Positions 49,701-59,762 of a stretch of 64,000 bases of DNA are shown here, piece by piece; position 1 is the first letter of the stretch; every line of letters starts with the position of its first letter. Below the pieces are notes generated by a model. The model had not been told where the DNA came from and did no database searches. It saw nothing but the letters and a program-made list of their open reading frames with translations. The stretch lies in assembly GCA_005408345.1 (NCBI GenBank), contig SEMN01000619.1:124001-188000 (forward strand), in the 5' to 3' direction. Source of the stretch: Macquaria australasica. Lineage: Eukaryota > Chordata > Actinopteri > Centrarchiformes > Percichthyidae. The position numbers and the translations under genes are program-made.

Positions 49701-52700
49701 CTTGCTGTTACAATTTCTGTGTTTAGCTCCTCCATGTATGCTCTTACACATATGCTCTATTATAAAAAATACCTGCCCATAAAACATTTATTTTTTGTGA
49801 TGGTTCTTTTGCATCCCCTTCAGGTGTACCACGGCCTCGACATCATCACCAATAAGGTGACGGCTGAGGAGTGCGCCCAGTGCAGACATCACATGATCAG
49901 CTTTGTGGACCCGTTAGTTAGCAGCTACACGGTGGTGGACTTCAGGAACAAAGCCCTGGCTCTAATATCCTTTCCTAGAAACACGTTAAAGCAGAGCAAC
50001 AATATTTTCCATAACACCTCTTTCCACACATTGCTATCACCCCTGTCACCCCCAGATTATTAAGTGGTAACTGCAGGGAAAGAATTCAGTCGATTTGACT
50101 TTTACTTTTGTGTGTGTGTTTGTGTGTGTGTGGAAGAAGATCTCCTATGTCCTCATTTTGTCAGTGTCTCTCGCTGCAGATGTTGCAGTGAAAATGAGAA
50201 GAGAGAGATCACCAGAGACGATATTTATAGAGGAGTCTGTGTCTGTGCTGTGTCGACACACACACACACACACACACACACATATCTATACACACACTCT
50301 GGGCAGTCACACCCTCCTGCAGACACCGGCCGTCACACAGATGTGGAGAGAGGAGGCGATAACTAGAGACGGTATTAATAGACCAGGGTGGCATGCGCAC
50401 ACACACACGCGCACACACACACACACACTCTTCTCTCGCGCACACACACACTCACCAGTGCGGCGAGGGGATGCGGTAGCTCCAAGAATAGACTCAGTGC
50501 AGCGCGAGCCTGCTGGTGGGAAGAGGGAGAAATGGAAAGAGATGAATACAGATTAGAAGGGATAGAAGTAGTGTGGAGGATTTTCAACCGTAAAGCAGGA
50601 AAGAGACGACAGAGGGGAAAAGAGGAAGGGGGGGGTCTGTGTGTGATAGTTGGAGAAGGCTGACAAGCTTGAGAAGCTCAAAGACGCAGGACCTAATGAC
50701 GCATCAGCAGCTATCAATCCTTCATTCAATATGCCATTTACATGAGCCCCCTCTATCCAAACCCCTCCTCTGTTTCTCTTTTATTGCTCTCAATCTTGCA
50801 GCCCTTTCTGCTTTCCCTCCTTCGGTTTTCCTCGCATCGAGTCACCGATCACCCTCACTCTCTTCCCCGTGTCCTGCTCCTCCGTTCCCCTGCAAACACA
50901 GTGATGCAGCCCTCTCTGGCGAGAGAGGAGAGATTTTTTTTTTTTTTCTTTTTGATTTTTACAAAAAAAAAATTGTGCATATAGTAAAAATAATTTAGTT
51001 AATAAAAAATGTGCAAAATGCAGCTGATCTTCAATAATAAAACATATGATGTCTTTGGAGACAGAGGGGGAGAGAGAGAGAGGCCTTTATCTTGTTTGAG
51101 TGGTTATTTGATTATTCCTGGGTAGAGAAGGTGGGCAAGGGAGGAGGAGAGAGAAGGAAAGGTGCAAGATGGGAGAAGATGCGACAGAAAAAGGAGAGCG
51201 TGAGGAAAATAAGGTGTGGCAAGCTGCTCTGTCTGTGACCAGTAAGGTCTTTTTAAAATTCCAATATTGGTATTTTTGTGTTGATTTAAGAGGTGAAACA
51301 AACTGACTGGCTGATACTGAGTTTGTGATAAAAGGACAGTATTGACTCTTTTTTTCAACTAATGATCAATAAAAGTTTAGAAAACTGTGAAAAATACACA
51401 CCAAAAATTCCCACTTGCCCAAGTTGACATCTTCTAATTGTGTGTTTTGTCCGTCCAACAGTGTAAAGCCCAAAGATATTCAGTTTCACAATCATTAAAC
51501 AATGATTCCCAACCTGTGAGTCAGGACCCCTCTAGCAGGTCACAGGATAAATCAGAGGGGTCACGAGATGATTAATGGGGTACGAAAGAACAGAAGAACA
51601 AAGTTCTGCTGCACAAATTTGATTTAAAAAAAATGTCTTATCCCTAGTCTTTGCTTTATTTGTGAAATATTAGATAGTTTAAGCGTTGGATTGTTCAGTC
51701 AGGTGTGTAACAATCTGAGAAGTGAAGAGGTGACACTCTCAGCTCATAGACTTCTGACACCTGTGACAAAAAAAGGTGAGAGCCACTGTCATAGAAGACA
51801 AAGAAACGCAGCAAAGCTTCACATTGGAGAGCAAAAATAACTTGAATGATTAATCGACTCACGTTGTTGCAGAGCGAATTTCTGTCAGTTGATTGATCAA
51901 TCAATCGATAAATTGTTTTAGCTCCAATTGACTCAATGTTTTGGTCTGACGCCCACTCTAAAGGCTGAGTATTTTCATCATACACACCTTATATTAAATG
52001 ACCACTACAAGAGGTATCATCATATCAGCCACACTGCACTCAGTTGCTGTAAATGCTGACAAGGAGGAGGAATCCACTGAGAGTCAATATACTGATCTTA
52101 ATACTGCTGTAGCTGTATAATGTTACAGCCTGTTATCGGTCTTAAGTGGTATTGTTTATCTTCTTTATCAAGTATTCTGCTGAGGCTTTTCTTTTATGGG
52201 CCACGTACTGTTTTTGATGCATGGAATCAATCTTTAAAAGGACAGCTCCAGCATGTTGAGATTGTTGCTGATTTGCTGCATTTCCTTTTATTTAATCTCT
52301 GTACTGCACTTCTGTCATGATATATTATTCAATTTTGCCTTTTTTTAACATTGTTTTTCCAAGTTAAATATTCTGAAACAAACTTGCTCCCAAAGAGATG
52401 AGACTGCCAGCAAATTGCCACATTAAGATCAGGCTTTTTTTCTATTCATTTTCTATAGAACTGTATTTTTTAGAATTGTCTTGTTTACTTGAATGAATTT
52501 AAACACTTTAGTTCAAGTAGGAACACTTGAGCCAAATCAAAGAGGCAAAAAACTAACTTTTCTGTCTCATCTGGATTCTCACAGTATTCTTGAGCATAAA
52601 ACCATTAAGGAAAAAATATTTGAAAATGCACAGTAAACATTAATAGCCAGAGGAGTTGTATGCAATTTAGCCAAATGTGACTGGGAGCCTTCCAGTGACT

Positions 52701-54576
52701 GATTGAATTAGAACCAACAGGAGCTGTTTTTACGCCATTATGGTGTGAATGCCATTATATTAGCTCAACAGGTTGTTTGAAAATGGGTTTAATTGTTGTG
52801 CATTCATGTAAAAACTGTCAAAATTAGCTACAGGCGAAATCACCCTGGGATTCATGTAGATAAATGTGCACAGATGAGTTCCCTCCTTAACAGACTGCAA
52901 CATAGATGACATGCACGGCAGAAACAAACTGCCAGTCGTTGTAGGAGGAACAAACTATTACATTGAGTCGCTGCTGTGGAGAGTCCTGCTGAATACAGGG
53001 GTGAGTGAATACACCTCCCTTCATCCTCTATGCCTCTCTGACACTGTCTCATTTATATATTCATTTCTTATTCGTCTTCACCCACTTTTTTATACATGAA
53101 AACACATTATGTCACAGTGTATTCTGCTTCAGTGCTTAGTGATATTGTAATCAAAAAGTGTGGCTTTGGTTTAATTTCTCAGTGGTCAAGACATGACTTA
53201 ATCATTGAATGGAAACATTAATAAAAAATTCTAGTTATTTCTTCTTCTCTCGCACGTTATTTCTGACCCAAAGCACCGTTACTAACAGGACACATTTATG
53301 CCTTACGGGTTTGAAAGTAGCAGCTTTGGTCAACTCTAAAACGTTAAATGAAATGTGTCTCACAGCAGGAGAACGAGGGGTCAGGGGACGGGGGAGATGG
53401 GGCTCCAAACAGGAAGCTGGAGCTGGAGAAACTGGGAGGAGCGGAGTTACATAAACGACTGGCGGAGGTGGACCCCAAAATGGCTGCCATGTTGCACCCC
53501 AATGACAAACGCAAGATAGCCAGGTGATACAGCTGTGTGTGTGTGTGTGTGTGTGTTACACTGGATGTCTAGTCACAAACGTATTGCTTTTTGTGATGTG
53601 TATTTCTAGAAAATTATTAATTATTTATGCTATTAAAACAGCACAAGCACGTGTAGGAAAAGTTAAATGGATAAGTGTGATTATTTGGTGTAGCTATCAT
53701 TAGCCATAGATAATATTAATAATAAGCCTATCCTGCTACACTGTTATTGGTGTGTGTTAGCCACGTTTTGTCTAGCTAACCTGCTGCTCTTGCTAGCTAG
53801 TTAGATAGCTAATAGTAAAAGAAACACTAGCAACATGTAAAGCAGCAAAAATGCACCTGACAATTTTTCAGTCCCTTAAAAATACTCTGTGGTGCCTAAT
53901 TAGCAACAAATAGTCCAAAGGTTAGCTGCTAGCTAAAGCAAGCCATCTACCAACTGGTACTTTGGTAACTTGATGTGTCCAGGTCTTGTTCTTGGTGCCT
54001 TGCTTGAAATTGTAGCATACAGCAGTCTTGCGGTTCTTGAATTTCCTTCATAATGCAATCATGTTTATGCCAACATCCAAACACACCCAAACCTAAGCGT
54101 TCCGTTATATTATGTAACAGTGAGAGCCACCACCAACTGTGTTGTTGCCCCCTAGTGCAAATGCCCAAAAACAAAATACTAATTTCACCAAAATGAAAAC
54201 ACATATTGGCTCTATTGTTGAAATGTGAAACTATTTTGGCTTTGTCCAAATTACATTGCATTGGAAACATGATGAATTTGCTGCTACGTGCTCTTACGCT
54301 AGCAACTCTAATTCAATAGAATTTCGTCAAAATGACAGCATTGTTATAAGAACAGAATGGGGGGAAATGCTGTTTTCACCCTTGGGATAATATGGTGTGT
54401 AGTGTTTGTGGGTGTGCCTCGTGGTAACTTGTTTGTGTGTAAATGAGTGGCTCACACTGTTCCCGAGTTTCCTCATGTTTTGTATGAGGTCCTGAAGGGC
54501 TCTTGCTCTGTTTCAGGCTGACAGTCACAGTATATATGGCCTCCACCCAATCTATGCTGACAGGACCAGTGTCTGG

Positions 54577-54610
<34 letters not shown>

Positions 54611-57600
54611 CTTGATGAGTAGCAGTCATTGCACTCTGGTCTGATGTGTGAGAAGGTTAGGTTACCCTGTTCTTCTGGATGACAGGAAGACGACAGGAAT
54701 CATATCTTCTTCATAACCTCAGAGTGCAGCGAGGCAAGGCTAAACAGTGTGGTTTGGATTTGAATCTCAACAGCTCAAAAGTCTGTTTAGCCTTGGCTCA
54801 ACATTAACTGTGTGCTGGTGAGAAAAAGAGTTTTGTATCTTGTTTTATCGTGATTTATATTTCCCCTTGTTTTATCTCTTATTTTACTCCCGTCTTGTCT
54901 TTTGAATTTATTGTTGCTGGTGTGGTAATCATTTAGACTCGAGCATCTAAATGTGTGCCTCAGAAGGGGGGGTTGTAGATTTTCATTTACACTGGATTTA
55001 ATGGATGAGTGGATGGTTAACTCATCTAATCTCAGTTTACCCACTGAGGCCTGACATACAGGGACTGGGATGTAAACTCCTTAGTATACTGGAGATCATA
55101 GGGATTTGTATCAAACTAAAGAAAATCTGAAAATGATTTGTTTGGTTTGCTCTACACTGAGTCCCAGTGCAGAAAAAATGTTTTATTTAACCACAACATG
55201 TCTGCTTGTATGTTTATGTACAGGAGTCTTCAAATCCATGAGGAGACAGGCGTCCCCCATAGCTGCTGGCTGGAGGAGCAGAGGGGGCAGGACGGAGGTG
55301 ATGGGCTGGGGGGGCCGCTGAGATACCCAGACCCCTGCATCTTCTGGCTGCACTCTGACATGGACGGTACGGTGGGAGGATTGTATGGATTTCCATTTTT
55401 ATTGTTATTGCTATCAAAACAACAGAAATGCCAGTGTTCATATGGGAGCTTCAGTGCAGAATGAAATAACTTTTTACATGTATCCGTCTTATTTTGCTGC
55501 TACACTTGTTATATTTATCCCTTTATGCTCCCCTCCAGCTCTAGACAAGCGGTTGGATGCTCGTGTGGATGAGATGCTGTCTGCTGGAGTGATAGAGGAG
55601 CTCAGAGACTTCCACGTCCGCTACAATCAGCAGAAAGTCCAGGACGACAGGTAGCAGAATCAGCAGCAAAACATGTCCACCCTCATGAAGGAACACAATC
55701 AACCAGATCCTGTTCATCCTGAATGAATTATCTTTTAGTCAAGAGTTGTCATTGTTTCAGATTCTGTCTGGATAGCTGTTTTGCGTAAGGCAAAAATCAC
55801 CGGGATGTTAGGATCTTGTCGGCAGATGTTCTGTTCTTGTAATGAGGGGAACCGTGTTCAAAAGAAGTGCCATATGATGCAGGGATTACATATATTTGAT
55901 GCTGAAGATGTTTTGTTAAAAGAATACTTTAGAATTGCACTTCTTCATCAAAGTTGATGCAGCAGAGTCAGATATGATCTTTTTTATTTCATGCGTTCCT
56001 TGTCCAAACCTGGTTGCTGGCTACATATGGCTTGTGTTCCTAGCAATTTTCTTTCTTTCTGTCTTTTTTTCTGCTCTATCAACCAAAATCCACCTAAAAG
56101 ATACAGTGTGGGATTTGGAGTCTGTTATGCGGGCCAAAAACATGTCATACTTGGCTTTGGAGCCCTGTTGTCATTACTGTTGAGCATTACGAGGTAGTCT
56201 GAGGGTTGTTTGTCTGTACAACAAGTTCAAGATCATGTTCCCATCCTCCTATCTAAATGAATGATCCAGACATTCAGTCTGGATCCAGACTTAACTCCTC
56301 TCTTCCTTGTAACCAAGGCAATACGAGTTCAGTGAACTCGGTCAAGCAGCTATCCAGTTATTTATTTCTCCTTCCCAGTCTGACAGGTCACTCTGTTCTG
56401 TGCGCTGCCGCTTTCCAAAGGAGACCAATTTAGATGCAGCCCACACTGTTGCCAGTTTAGTTCAGATGGGACTGATATTTCTTTAGGATGTCCAGTGATT
56501 ATTAATAATAATTGCAGAGATAAGCCCCCTCCATAGGACATTAGCACCACCATGGGAGTCTGGTGATCAGTGCTTATTACCTCAGGGCCTCAGGAATATT
56601 ATCCCACACTGAATGGACATTCTGGTGGCCCTGGAACAAATTACCTACAATGCTATGTTGTCTGTTAAAGATACTTTTTGAAGATAACGTTAATATGATC
56701 AAGATTGATTTCTTGTCTTTCTCACTATTACCAAGTTGTCCCTGACATTTCCTTAACAGTAACCACATGACCTGTACAATACTGGAGCTGCGTCACTCTT
56801 TCAGCATCCACTGTTTCCTCTACTGTGATACCCCTTTTCCATCAACATGCAACGGGTTGCGCACCTAATTTTGAACCGTTCGGAGGATTTCGACCAAAAA
56901 TAAATTTAGAGTAAACCAGTCCTGTTTGAATAATTGTATATCTTCTGTATGTGATATGCATTATGCATAAACGTGTATGTGGGCTTGACTAATGGCTGAA
57001 ACAGACACAGTATGTGAACATTGCTGTGGGTCTCTGGGAAGCAGATATTGATATTATATGTGTGTGATGGGGTGTGGCTGCGAGGAGTTGATGCATTGGT
57101 GGAACGATGCCCAGGAAGCTGCCAATTCCCTTCTTTCGTCCCTCCTTTCTTTCATCACCAAATCACCCCATCAACCAGCAGCCGCCTCCTCCTCCTCCTC
57201 CTCCTCCTCCTCTCCTCTCTGCATCTCTGCCACTATTGCCCTCTCAACAATCTGATCACCCTAGCACTTTACTCCTCCCCCTCCTCTGTCTGTCTGTCTT
57301 TCTCTCCTTTACCCTCATGTCTCCATCCCCGGCTGGCTGCTGTGGCCAGACATCAAGGTGAAATCTCTCCCTCCCTTCCTCTCTTCCTCAGTCTTTCTTT
57401 TTTCTCCCTCCATTGACTCTACATTTCCTGTGCTCTGTTGCTATTCTCAAATTTCTGTCTCTGCCCGTCTAGCCAGATTTATTTTTGTTATTTCCTCCCC
57501 TTGTTTTTGTTACTAGTGTAAGTTATGGACCAAAAATAGTCATTATTTTTTATTATAATGTTTGTTCTACAATCTGTTAAAACAAAAATTAAAGTGCTCT

Positions 57601-59739
57601 ACAAAGAGACAAAATTGACAGCAAGAACAGTGAATTATTATAGGTAAAAAGTAAACCAGAAAAGATAAAAACTCAAAAGAAAAGATTGGATAAAAGCAAG
57701 TCTGTGAATCGGAGTCAGTTCAAAGACAAGTAAGAAAAAGAAAAAGAAAACAAAAGAATACAGATATCCAGTTTACATGTTAAGTGTCAACCGCATCTCA
57801 CCCATGGGGGGATTAAAAATAATTAACAACTAAGAATTATCATTAATTGTACAACGGTGAATCCTGGGATATTATCCTAAAAAATGCAAATAAATTACAA
57901 TTTTAATAACTTTTCTATTTTCTTTTTATCAGGCCTATGGGAACATGGCAGATAATTATTAAACTGCAGTTAATTTGTACTTTTAGTATTTATTAGGGAT
58001 GTAAACAAAGTATTTGGATGCAAACAGATAATGTGTTCTGAACATATACAAACAGCATCCAGATTTTTCCAGTAATAACCCTGATTTGTGATCTCCGTCC
58101 ATAAATCAGTTTGGAAATCACAGAAAAGAAGGCGCTGCTTATAACTTTCGCTGTGGTTTATTATCAATTTCTATCAGTTTTTTTTTTTTACCAGGATATA
58201 GAAGCCTGGCACTTGACAGTAGATGGATGATGAAGCTGAAGTTAGGGACCGTCTTCAAAGTGCGTGAAAAATGGCTGAGAGAGATTTCAGATTTCCATTT
58301 TTAAAAAATCTACTCATTATAAACACAACATCCAGTTTCTAAAGAAAAATCATGCAATATGGCCCAATGAAATTCTGACATATTTTTTCCTGCTGTTAAA
58401 CCCTCCTGTTTTATTTCCACTTCTAATTTCCACACAGACCATTAACAGTTACACAGCCTCAAAAACAACTCATCTTTTATTATTTGATTAATTTAGGTAC
58501 ATGGTTAACATATTGGTTATTTCTTATACTTTGTTGGCAGCTAAACTTAAACATATACATATGGGGAGTATAAATGTCAGTAGAAAACAACTGAACACAG
58601 AAAATTAAGCAGTCTGGACAATTTCCATTAACTTTTGCAATAAGCCTGGCCCACTTCTGGTATAAATCCAAAAACAGATATTTTTGTGAAATAAACGGAT
58701 ACAGATGGTATCTTTGCGTTAAATCCCTAATATTTATGTGTACACAGTATTGTCTTTTACACATACTGTAAACAGTTTGTTTTCTCAGCACTACTCTCAC
58801 TATCCGTCAAGTCAACTGTTATGATAAAAAAAAAAAAACGGCTTCTTGTAGTGGTAAAAATAAATGGCCACCACAGCTGACCTCTACTATTTTTGCAATC
58901 AGTCCAAATCCAAAAGGTCCAGGTCATTGAACTGAACGCGCGCACCATATTGCAGAGCTATCACTCAGATCTGATGAGGTCCATTTTGGGCTAGAACAGG
59001 CAGCATTGCTCAGATTGGGGTGATACGGTCTGACATTGATGGAAATGTTCTGTCTGGCGAGGTAACCAGTGGGCTTCTGCCCCAACCTGATGTCACTCCG
59101 GTCAGGCTACTGAGTCCCGGCACCCGTGGGTCCCTCTGCCAGTGCCATTCAGTTTTTTTTAATGTCATTCTGTCACTTTGTCCCCCGAAGGTCCTCACAT
59201 ATGCTCAGACTGATATTTTTTGTTCAGGGAGGGAAGGACAGATAGAGGAGGAGGAGAAGGTGAAATGAGTCACCACCTGGGTGTCTATAAATGTCAAGTT
59301 GGAGATGGTAACTTTTTTTAAATTGATGGATAATGTTTCCTTTCTTCTCCTCTCCTCTTCTCTTCTTCTCCTGTCCTCTCCTCTCCCCTCTCTTCTCCAG
59401 TCAGGACTATCAACATGGGATTTTCCAGTCGATTGGTTTTAAGGAGTTTCATGACTACCTGACTGCTCCTGAAAGCAGCACCCAGCAGGAGAAAGACACA
59501 CTATGGGACAAAGGTCAGAGAAATACCCGGTCAAAGTCACAGAGATGGATTTGGATCCACTGGTTGGTGGACTGGTTGACTGCTCAACCAGAAGAACCTA
59601 TTTAAAGATTTTTCTCCTGTCTCCCCTTCGTCTGTAACAGCCTCCTTTTAACTCTGTCCAGGTATAGAAGCTTTAAAGATTGCTACGAGGCGTTACGCCC
59701 GCAAACAGAATAAATGGGTCCGTAACCGCTTCCTTAAAC
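35897..59739 (+). CDS. trit1: tRNA dimethylallyltransferase (tRNA isopentenyltransferase 1), exons 1-8, 3' end outside window
   Basis: Eight exons (35897-36055, 49824-49964, 52902-53000, 53366-53523, 55224-55366, 55539-55650, 59401-59513, 59662-59739) join without a frame break to 334 codons plus one base. TRIT1/MiaA/MOD5 enzymes transfer dimethylallyl from DMAPP to N6 of A37 in tRNAs reading UNN codons, in cytosol and mitochondria. Visible landmarks: P-loop GATGTGKS (25-32), ISADSMQ with conserved Asp50, GLDIITNK, RHHMISFVDP, VVGGTNYYIESLLW (112-125), DKRLDARVDEML (236-247), QHGIFQSIGFKEF (274-286) and RYARKQNKWVRNRFL (319-333). The N-terminus is basic. The C-terminal region with the C2H2-type zinc finger of animal TRIT1 (467 aa in human) is missing because the gene runs past the window edge. 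Confidence 0.95.
36972..37404. mobile_element. hAT-type MITE with inverted termini
   Basis: The left end CAGGGATAGACGCTAA and right end (complement CAGGGTTTGACATTAA) agree at 12 of 16 positions. Sub-terminal GTGGCC/GGGCCA words are also mirrored (36999-37020 versus about 37368-37390). CAGGG ends are typical of hAT transposons. No clear 8-bp target duplication remains, so the copy is old or the ends are slightly misplaced. Similar CAGGG/GTGGCC ends are, from recall, common in fish. Confidence 0.65.
38229..38242 (+). promoter_or_regulatory. X-box-like palindrome in trit1 intron 1
   Basis: GTTGCCACAGCAAC differs from GTTGCCATGGCAAC at two central positions. It sits in a GC-rich stretch between pyrimidine repeats (38177-38193) and a (CA)n tract (38314-38338). 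Confidence 0.35.
38314..38338. repeat. (CA)n microsatellite
   Basis: About 12 CA units. Confidence 0.9.
39154..39210 (+). mobile_element. Possible hAT-type terminal fragment
   Basis: CGTGGTTCCCAAAGTGGGGGTC resembles the CAGTGGTTCCCAA type ends of hAT elements and the 51.5-kb copy in this window. No matching right end was found nearby, so only one end can be supported. Confidence 0.35.
39301..39378. repeat. AT-rich (TATC/TATA)n low-complexity stretch
   Basis: Interleaved TATATATC, ATCTATC and TATAGATA words on both sides of 39340, giving an imperfect AT-rich palindrome. Confidence 0.8.
40701..41010. mobile_element. hAT-type MITE with 8-bp target duplication
   Basis: Begins AGGGTTCGTCC and ends GTATGAACCCT (complement AGGGTTCATAC). 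It is flanked by GTCTCTGC (40693-40700) and GTCTCTGA (41011-41018), 7 of 8 identical, the duplication length produced by hAT transposases. The sub-terminal CTTGAAAG words are repeated at both ends. It is about 310 bp and has no coding capacity. Confidence 0.75.
43023..43303. mobile_element. hAT-type MITE with perfect 8-bp target duplication
   Basis: It starts TAGGGATGCGCTGATC and ends CTGTGCATCCTT (complement AAGGATGCAC), so the ends are inverted with 8 of 10 bases shared. AATAATTA directly abuts both sides (43015-43022 and 43304-43311), a perfect duplication. Interior words GATACCAGTGG and GATACCCGATCTG fit the family with GGATGCACCGATCC-like ends that I recall as common in animals. A segment at 43145-43230 resembles the right end of MITE family A. 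Confidence 0.8.
43732..43770. repeat. (CA)n microsatellite
   Basis: About 19 CA units, shortly after a C10-11 tract near 43617. Confidence 0.95.
46362..46434. repeat. Degenerate TCACGC-word cluster
   Basis: TCACGC occurs five times and ACACGC once in about 70 bp, with irregular spacing. This is not a simple tandem repeat, but it is far from random. Confidence 0.7.
46620..46650. repeat. (GAGT)n short tandem repeat
   Basis: About six GAGT units followed by GTGTGTG. Confidence 0.85.
49824..49964 (+). CDS. trit1: trit1 exon 2
   Basis: 47 codons, residues 54-100, from VYHGLDIITNK to FRNKALAL. The upstream acceptor is an ordinary U2-type CCCCTTCAG. There is no GT donor at the exon end; the next bases are ATATCCTTTC, the U12-type AT-AC 5' splice site. 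Homology with human TRIT1 (…ATAL|IEDIF…) places the boundary exactly here. Confidence 0.93.
50256..50455. repeat. (CA)n microsatellite pair
   Basis: CA arrays at 50256-50282 and, interrupted by CG steps and TCTTCTCTCGCG, 50397-50455. They produce several long but meaningless Thr/His- and Val/Cys-rich reading frames. Confidence 0.9.
51500..51788. mobile_element. hAT-type MITE with 8-bp target duplication
   Basis: It begins CAATGATTCCCAACCTGTG and ends AAGGTGAGAGCCACTG (complement CAGTGGCTCTCACCTT). Flanks TCATTAAA (51492-51499) and TCATAGAA (51789-51796) agree at 6 of 8 positions. The interior words GGTCACAGGATAAATCAGAG and GGGTCACGAGATGATTAATG fit a common teleost hAT family from recall. It is 289 bp, in the sense orientation within trit1 intron 2. 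Confidence 0.75.
52902..53000 (+). CDS. trit1: trit1 exon 3
   Basis: 33 codons, residues 101-133, IDDMHGRNKLPVVVGGTNYY then IESLLWRVLLNTG. It contains the highly conserved VVGGTNYYIESLLW block. It follows the U12 intron and ends at a strong U2-type donor GGG|GTGAGT. Confidence 0.95.
53001..53365 (+). other. trit1: trit1 intron 3
   Basis: 365 bp, GT-AG, phase 0. The 3' end is unusual: a poor polypyrimidine tract (AATGAAATGTGTCTCACAG) followed by a second CAG three bases on. Confidence 0.88.
53366..53523 (+). CDS. trit1: trit1 exon 4
   Basis: Residues 134-185 plus two bases of codon 186. It starts with a Gly/Asp-rich linker (ENEGSGDGGDG), then LHKRLAEVDPKMAAMLHPND and KRKIA, matching TRIT1. 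An alternative start at 53369 would drop only Gln134. The donor CAG|GTGATA is non-optimal and is followed 10 nt later by (TG)11. Confidence 0.9.
53534..53556 (+). repeat. (TG)11 beside trit1 exon 4 donor
   Basis: The tract starts ten bases after the exon 4 5' splice site. UG repeats in RNA are bound by TDP-43 and CELF proteins. Confidence 0.9.
54578..54608. repeat. (CA)n microsatellite
   Basis: About 15 CA units, in trit1 intron 4. Confidence 0.95.
55224..55366 (+). CDS. trit1: trit1 exon 5
   Basis: Completes Arg186 and encodes residues 187-233 plus one base: SLQIHEETGVPHS, a Gly-rich loop (GQDGGDGLGG), then PLRYPDPCIFWLHSDMD. Donor ACG|GTACGG. The Gly-rich segment aligns with the less conserved EEGGGPLGG segment of human TRIT1 and is longer here. 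Confidence 0.93.
55367..55538 (+). other. trit1: trit1 intron 5
   Basis: 172 bp, GT-AG, phase 1, acceptor TGCTCCCCTCCAG. The shortest complete trit1 intron apart from intron 7 (148 bp). Confidence 0.9.
55539..55650 (+). CDS. trit1: trit1 exon 6
   Basis: Completes Ala234 and encodes residues 235-270 plus two bases: LDKRLDARVDEMLSAGVIEE then LRDFHVRYNQQKVQDD. This is the family DxRVDxM...G(L/V)xEEL helix-turn segment. Donor ACAG|GTAGCA. Confidence 0.95.
55651..59400 (+). other. trit1: trit1 intron 6
   Basis: 3.75 kb, GT-AG, phase 2. It contains a pyrimidine-rich zone with (CTC)n at 57186-57213 and a fragment starting CCCCTTTTCCATCAACATG near 56831 that resembles dispersed teleost repeats. It ends in a 63-nt almost pure pyrimidine tract before exon 7. 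Confidence 0.88.
57186..57213. repeat. (CTC)n trinucleotide repeat
   Basis: About nine CTC units on the sense strand of trit1 intron 6. Confidence 0.9.
59401..59513 (+). CDS. trit1: trit1 exon 7
   Basis: Completes Ser271 and encodes residues 272-308 plus one base: QDYQHGIFQSIGFKEFHDYL, then TAPESSTQQEKDTLWDK. It holds the strongly conserved GIFQSIGFKEF motif. Donor AAAG|GTCAGA. Confidence 0.95.
59514..59661 (+). other. trit1: trit1 intron 7
   Basis: 148 bp, GT-AG, phase 1, acceptor AACTCTGTCCAG. Confidence 0.9.
59662..59739 (+). CDS. trit1: trit1 exon 8 (last coding exon in window)
   Basis: Completes Gly309 and encodes residues 310-334 plus one base: IEALKIATRRYARKQNKWVR then NRFLK. The basic RYARKQ.WV.NRFL helix contributes to tRNA binding in the family. 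Donor AAAC|GTGAGT, followed from 59763 by a 70-bp (TG)n array. Confidence 0.93.
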
Positions 59740-59760
59740 GTGAGTACCCTTCATCCACCT

Positions 59761-59762
<2 letters not shown>

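Larger units (their letters stand above)
36056..49823 (+). other. trit1: trit1 intron 1 (13.8 kb)
   Basis: GT-AG, phase 0, acceptor CATCCCCTTCAG. It holds hAT-type MITEs at 36972-37404, 40701-41010 and 43023-43303, a possible hAT end near 39154 and a family A fragment at 43145-43230. It also has microsatellites, a TCACGC-word cluster at 46362-46434 and a (GAGT)n run near 46627. No second gene is recognisable in it. The ORFs of 100-150 codons near 35.2, 38.1 and 43.5 kb are low-complexity or homology-free. Confidence 0.85.
49965..52901 (+). other. trit1: trit1 intron 2, U12-dependent AT-AC intron
   Basis: The 5' splice site ATATCCTTTC (49965-49974) matches the AT-AC U12 consensus. TCCTTAAC at 52884-52891 matches the U12 branch-point consensus, with the branch A at 52890, 11 nt before the terminal AC at 52900-52901. 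The next exon then starts with ATAGATGAC (Ile-Asp-Asp), restoring the reading frame and the expected protein. The intron also contains (CA)n arrays at 50256-50282 and 50397-50455, a poly-T tract near 50936 and a hAT-type MITE at 51500-51788. Confidence 0.92.
53524..55223 (+). other. trit1: trit1 intron 4
   Basis: 1.7 kb, GT-AG, phase 2. It contains (TG)11 at its start and a (CA)n array at 54578-54608, otherwise unique AT-rich sequence. The acceptor is GTTTATGTACAG. Confidence 0.88.

Noticed and set aside
49965..50063. Ordinary GT donor for trit1 exon 2 further downstream (for example the GT near 49983)
   Set aside because: It would add residues such as ISFPRNT that are absent from TRIT1 homologues. 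It also ignores the exact U12 5' splice site, branch point and in-frame AC acceptor.
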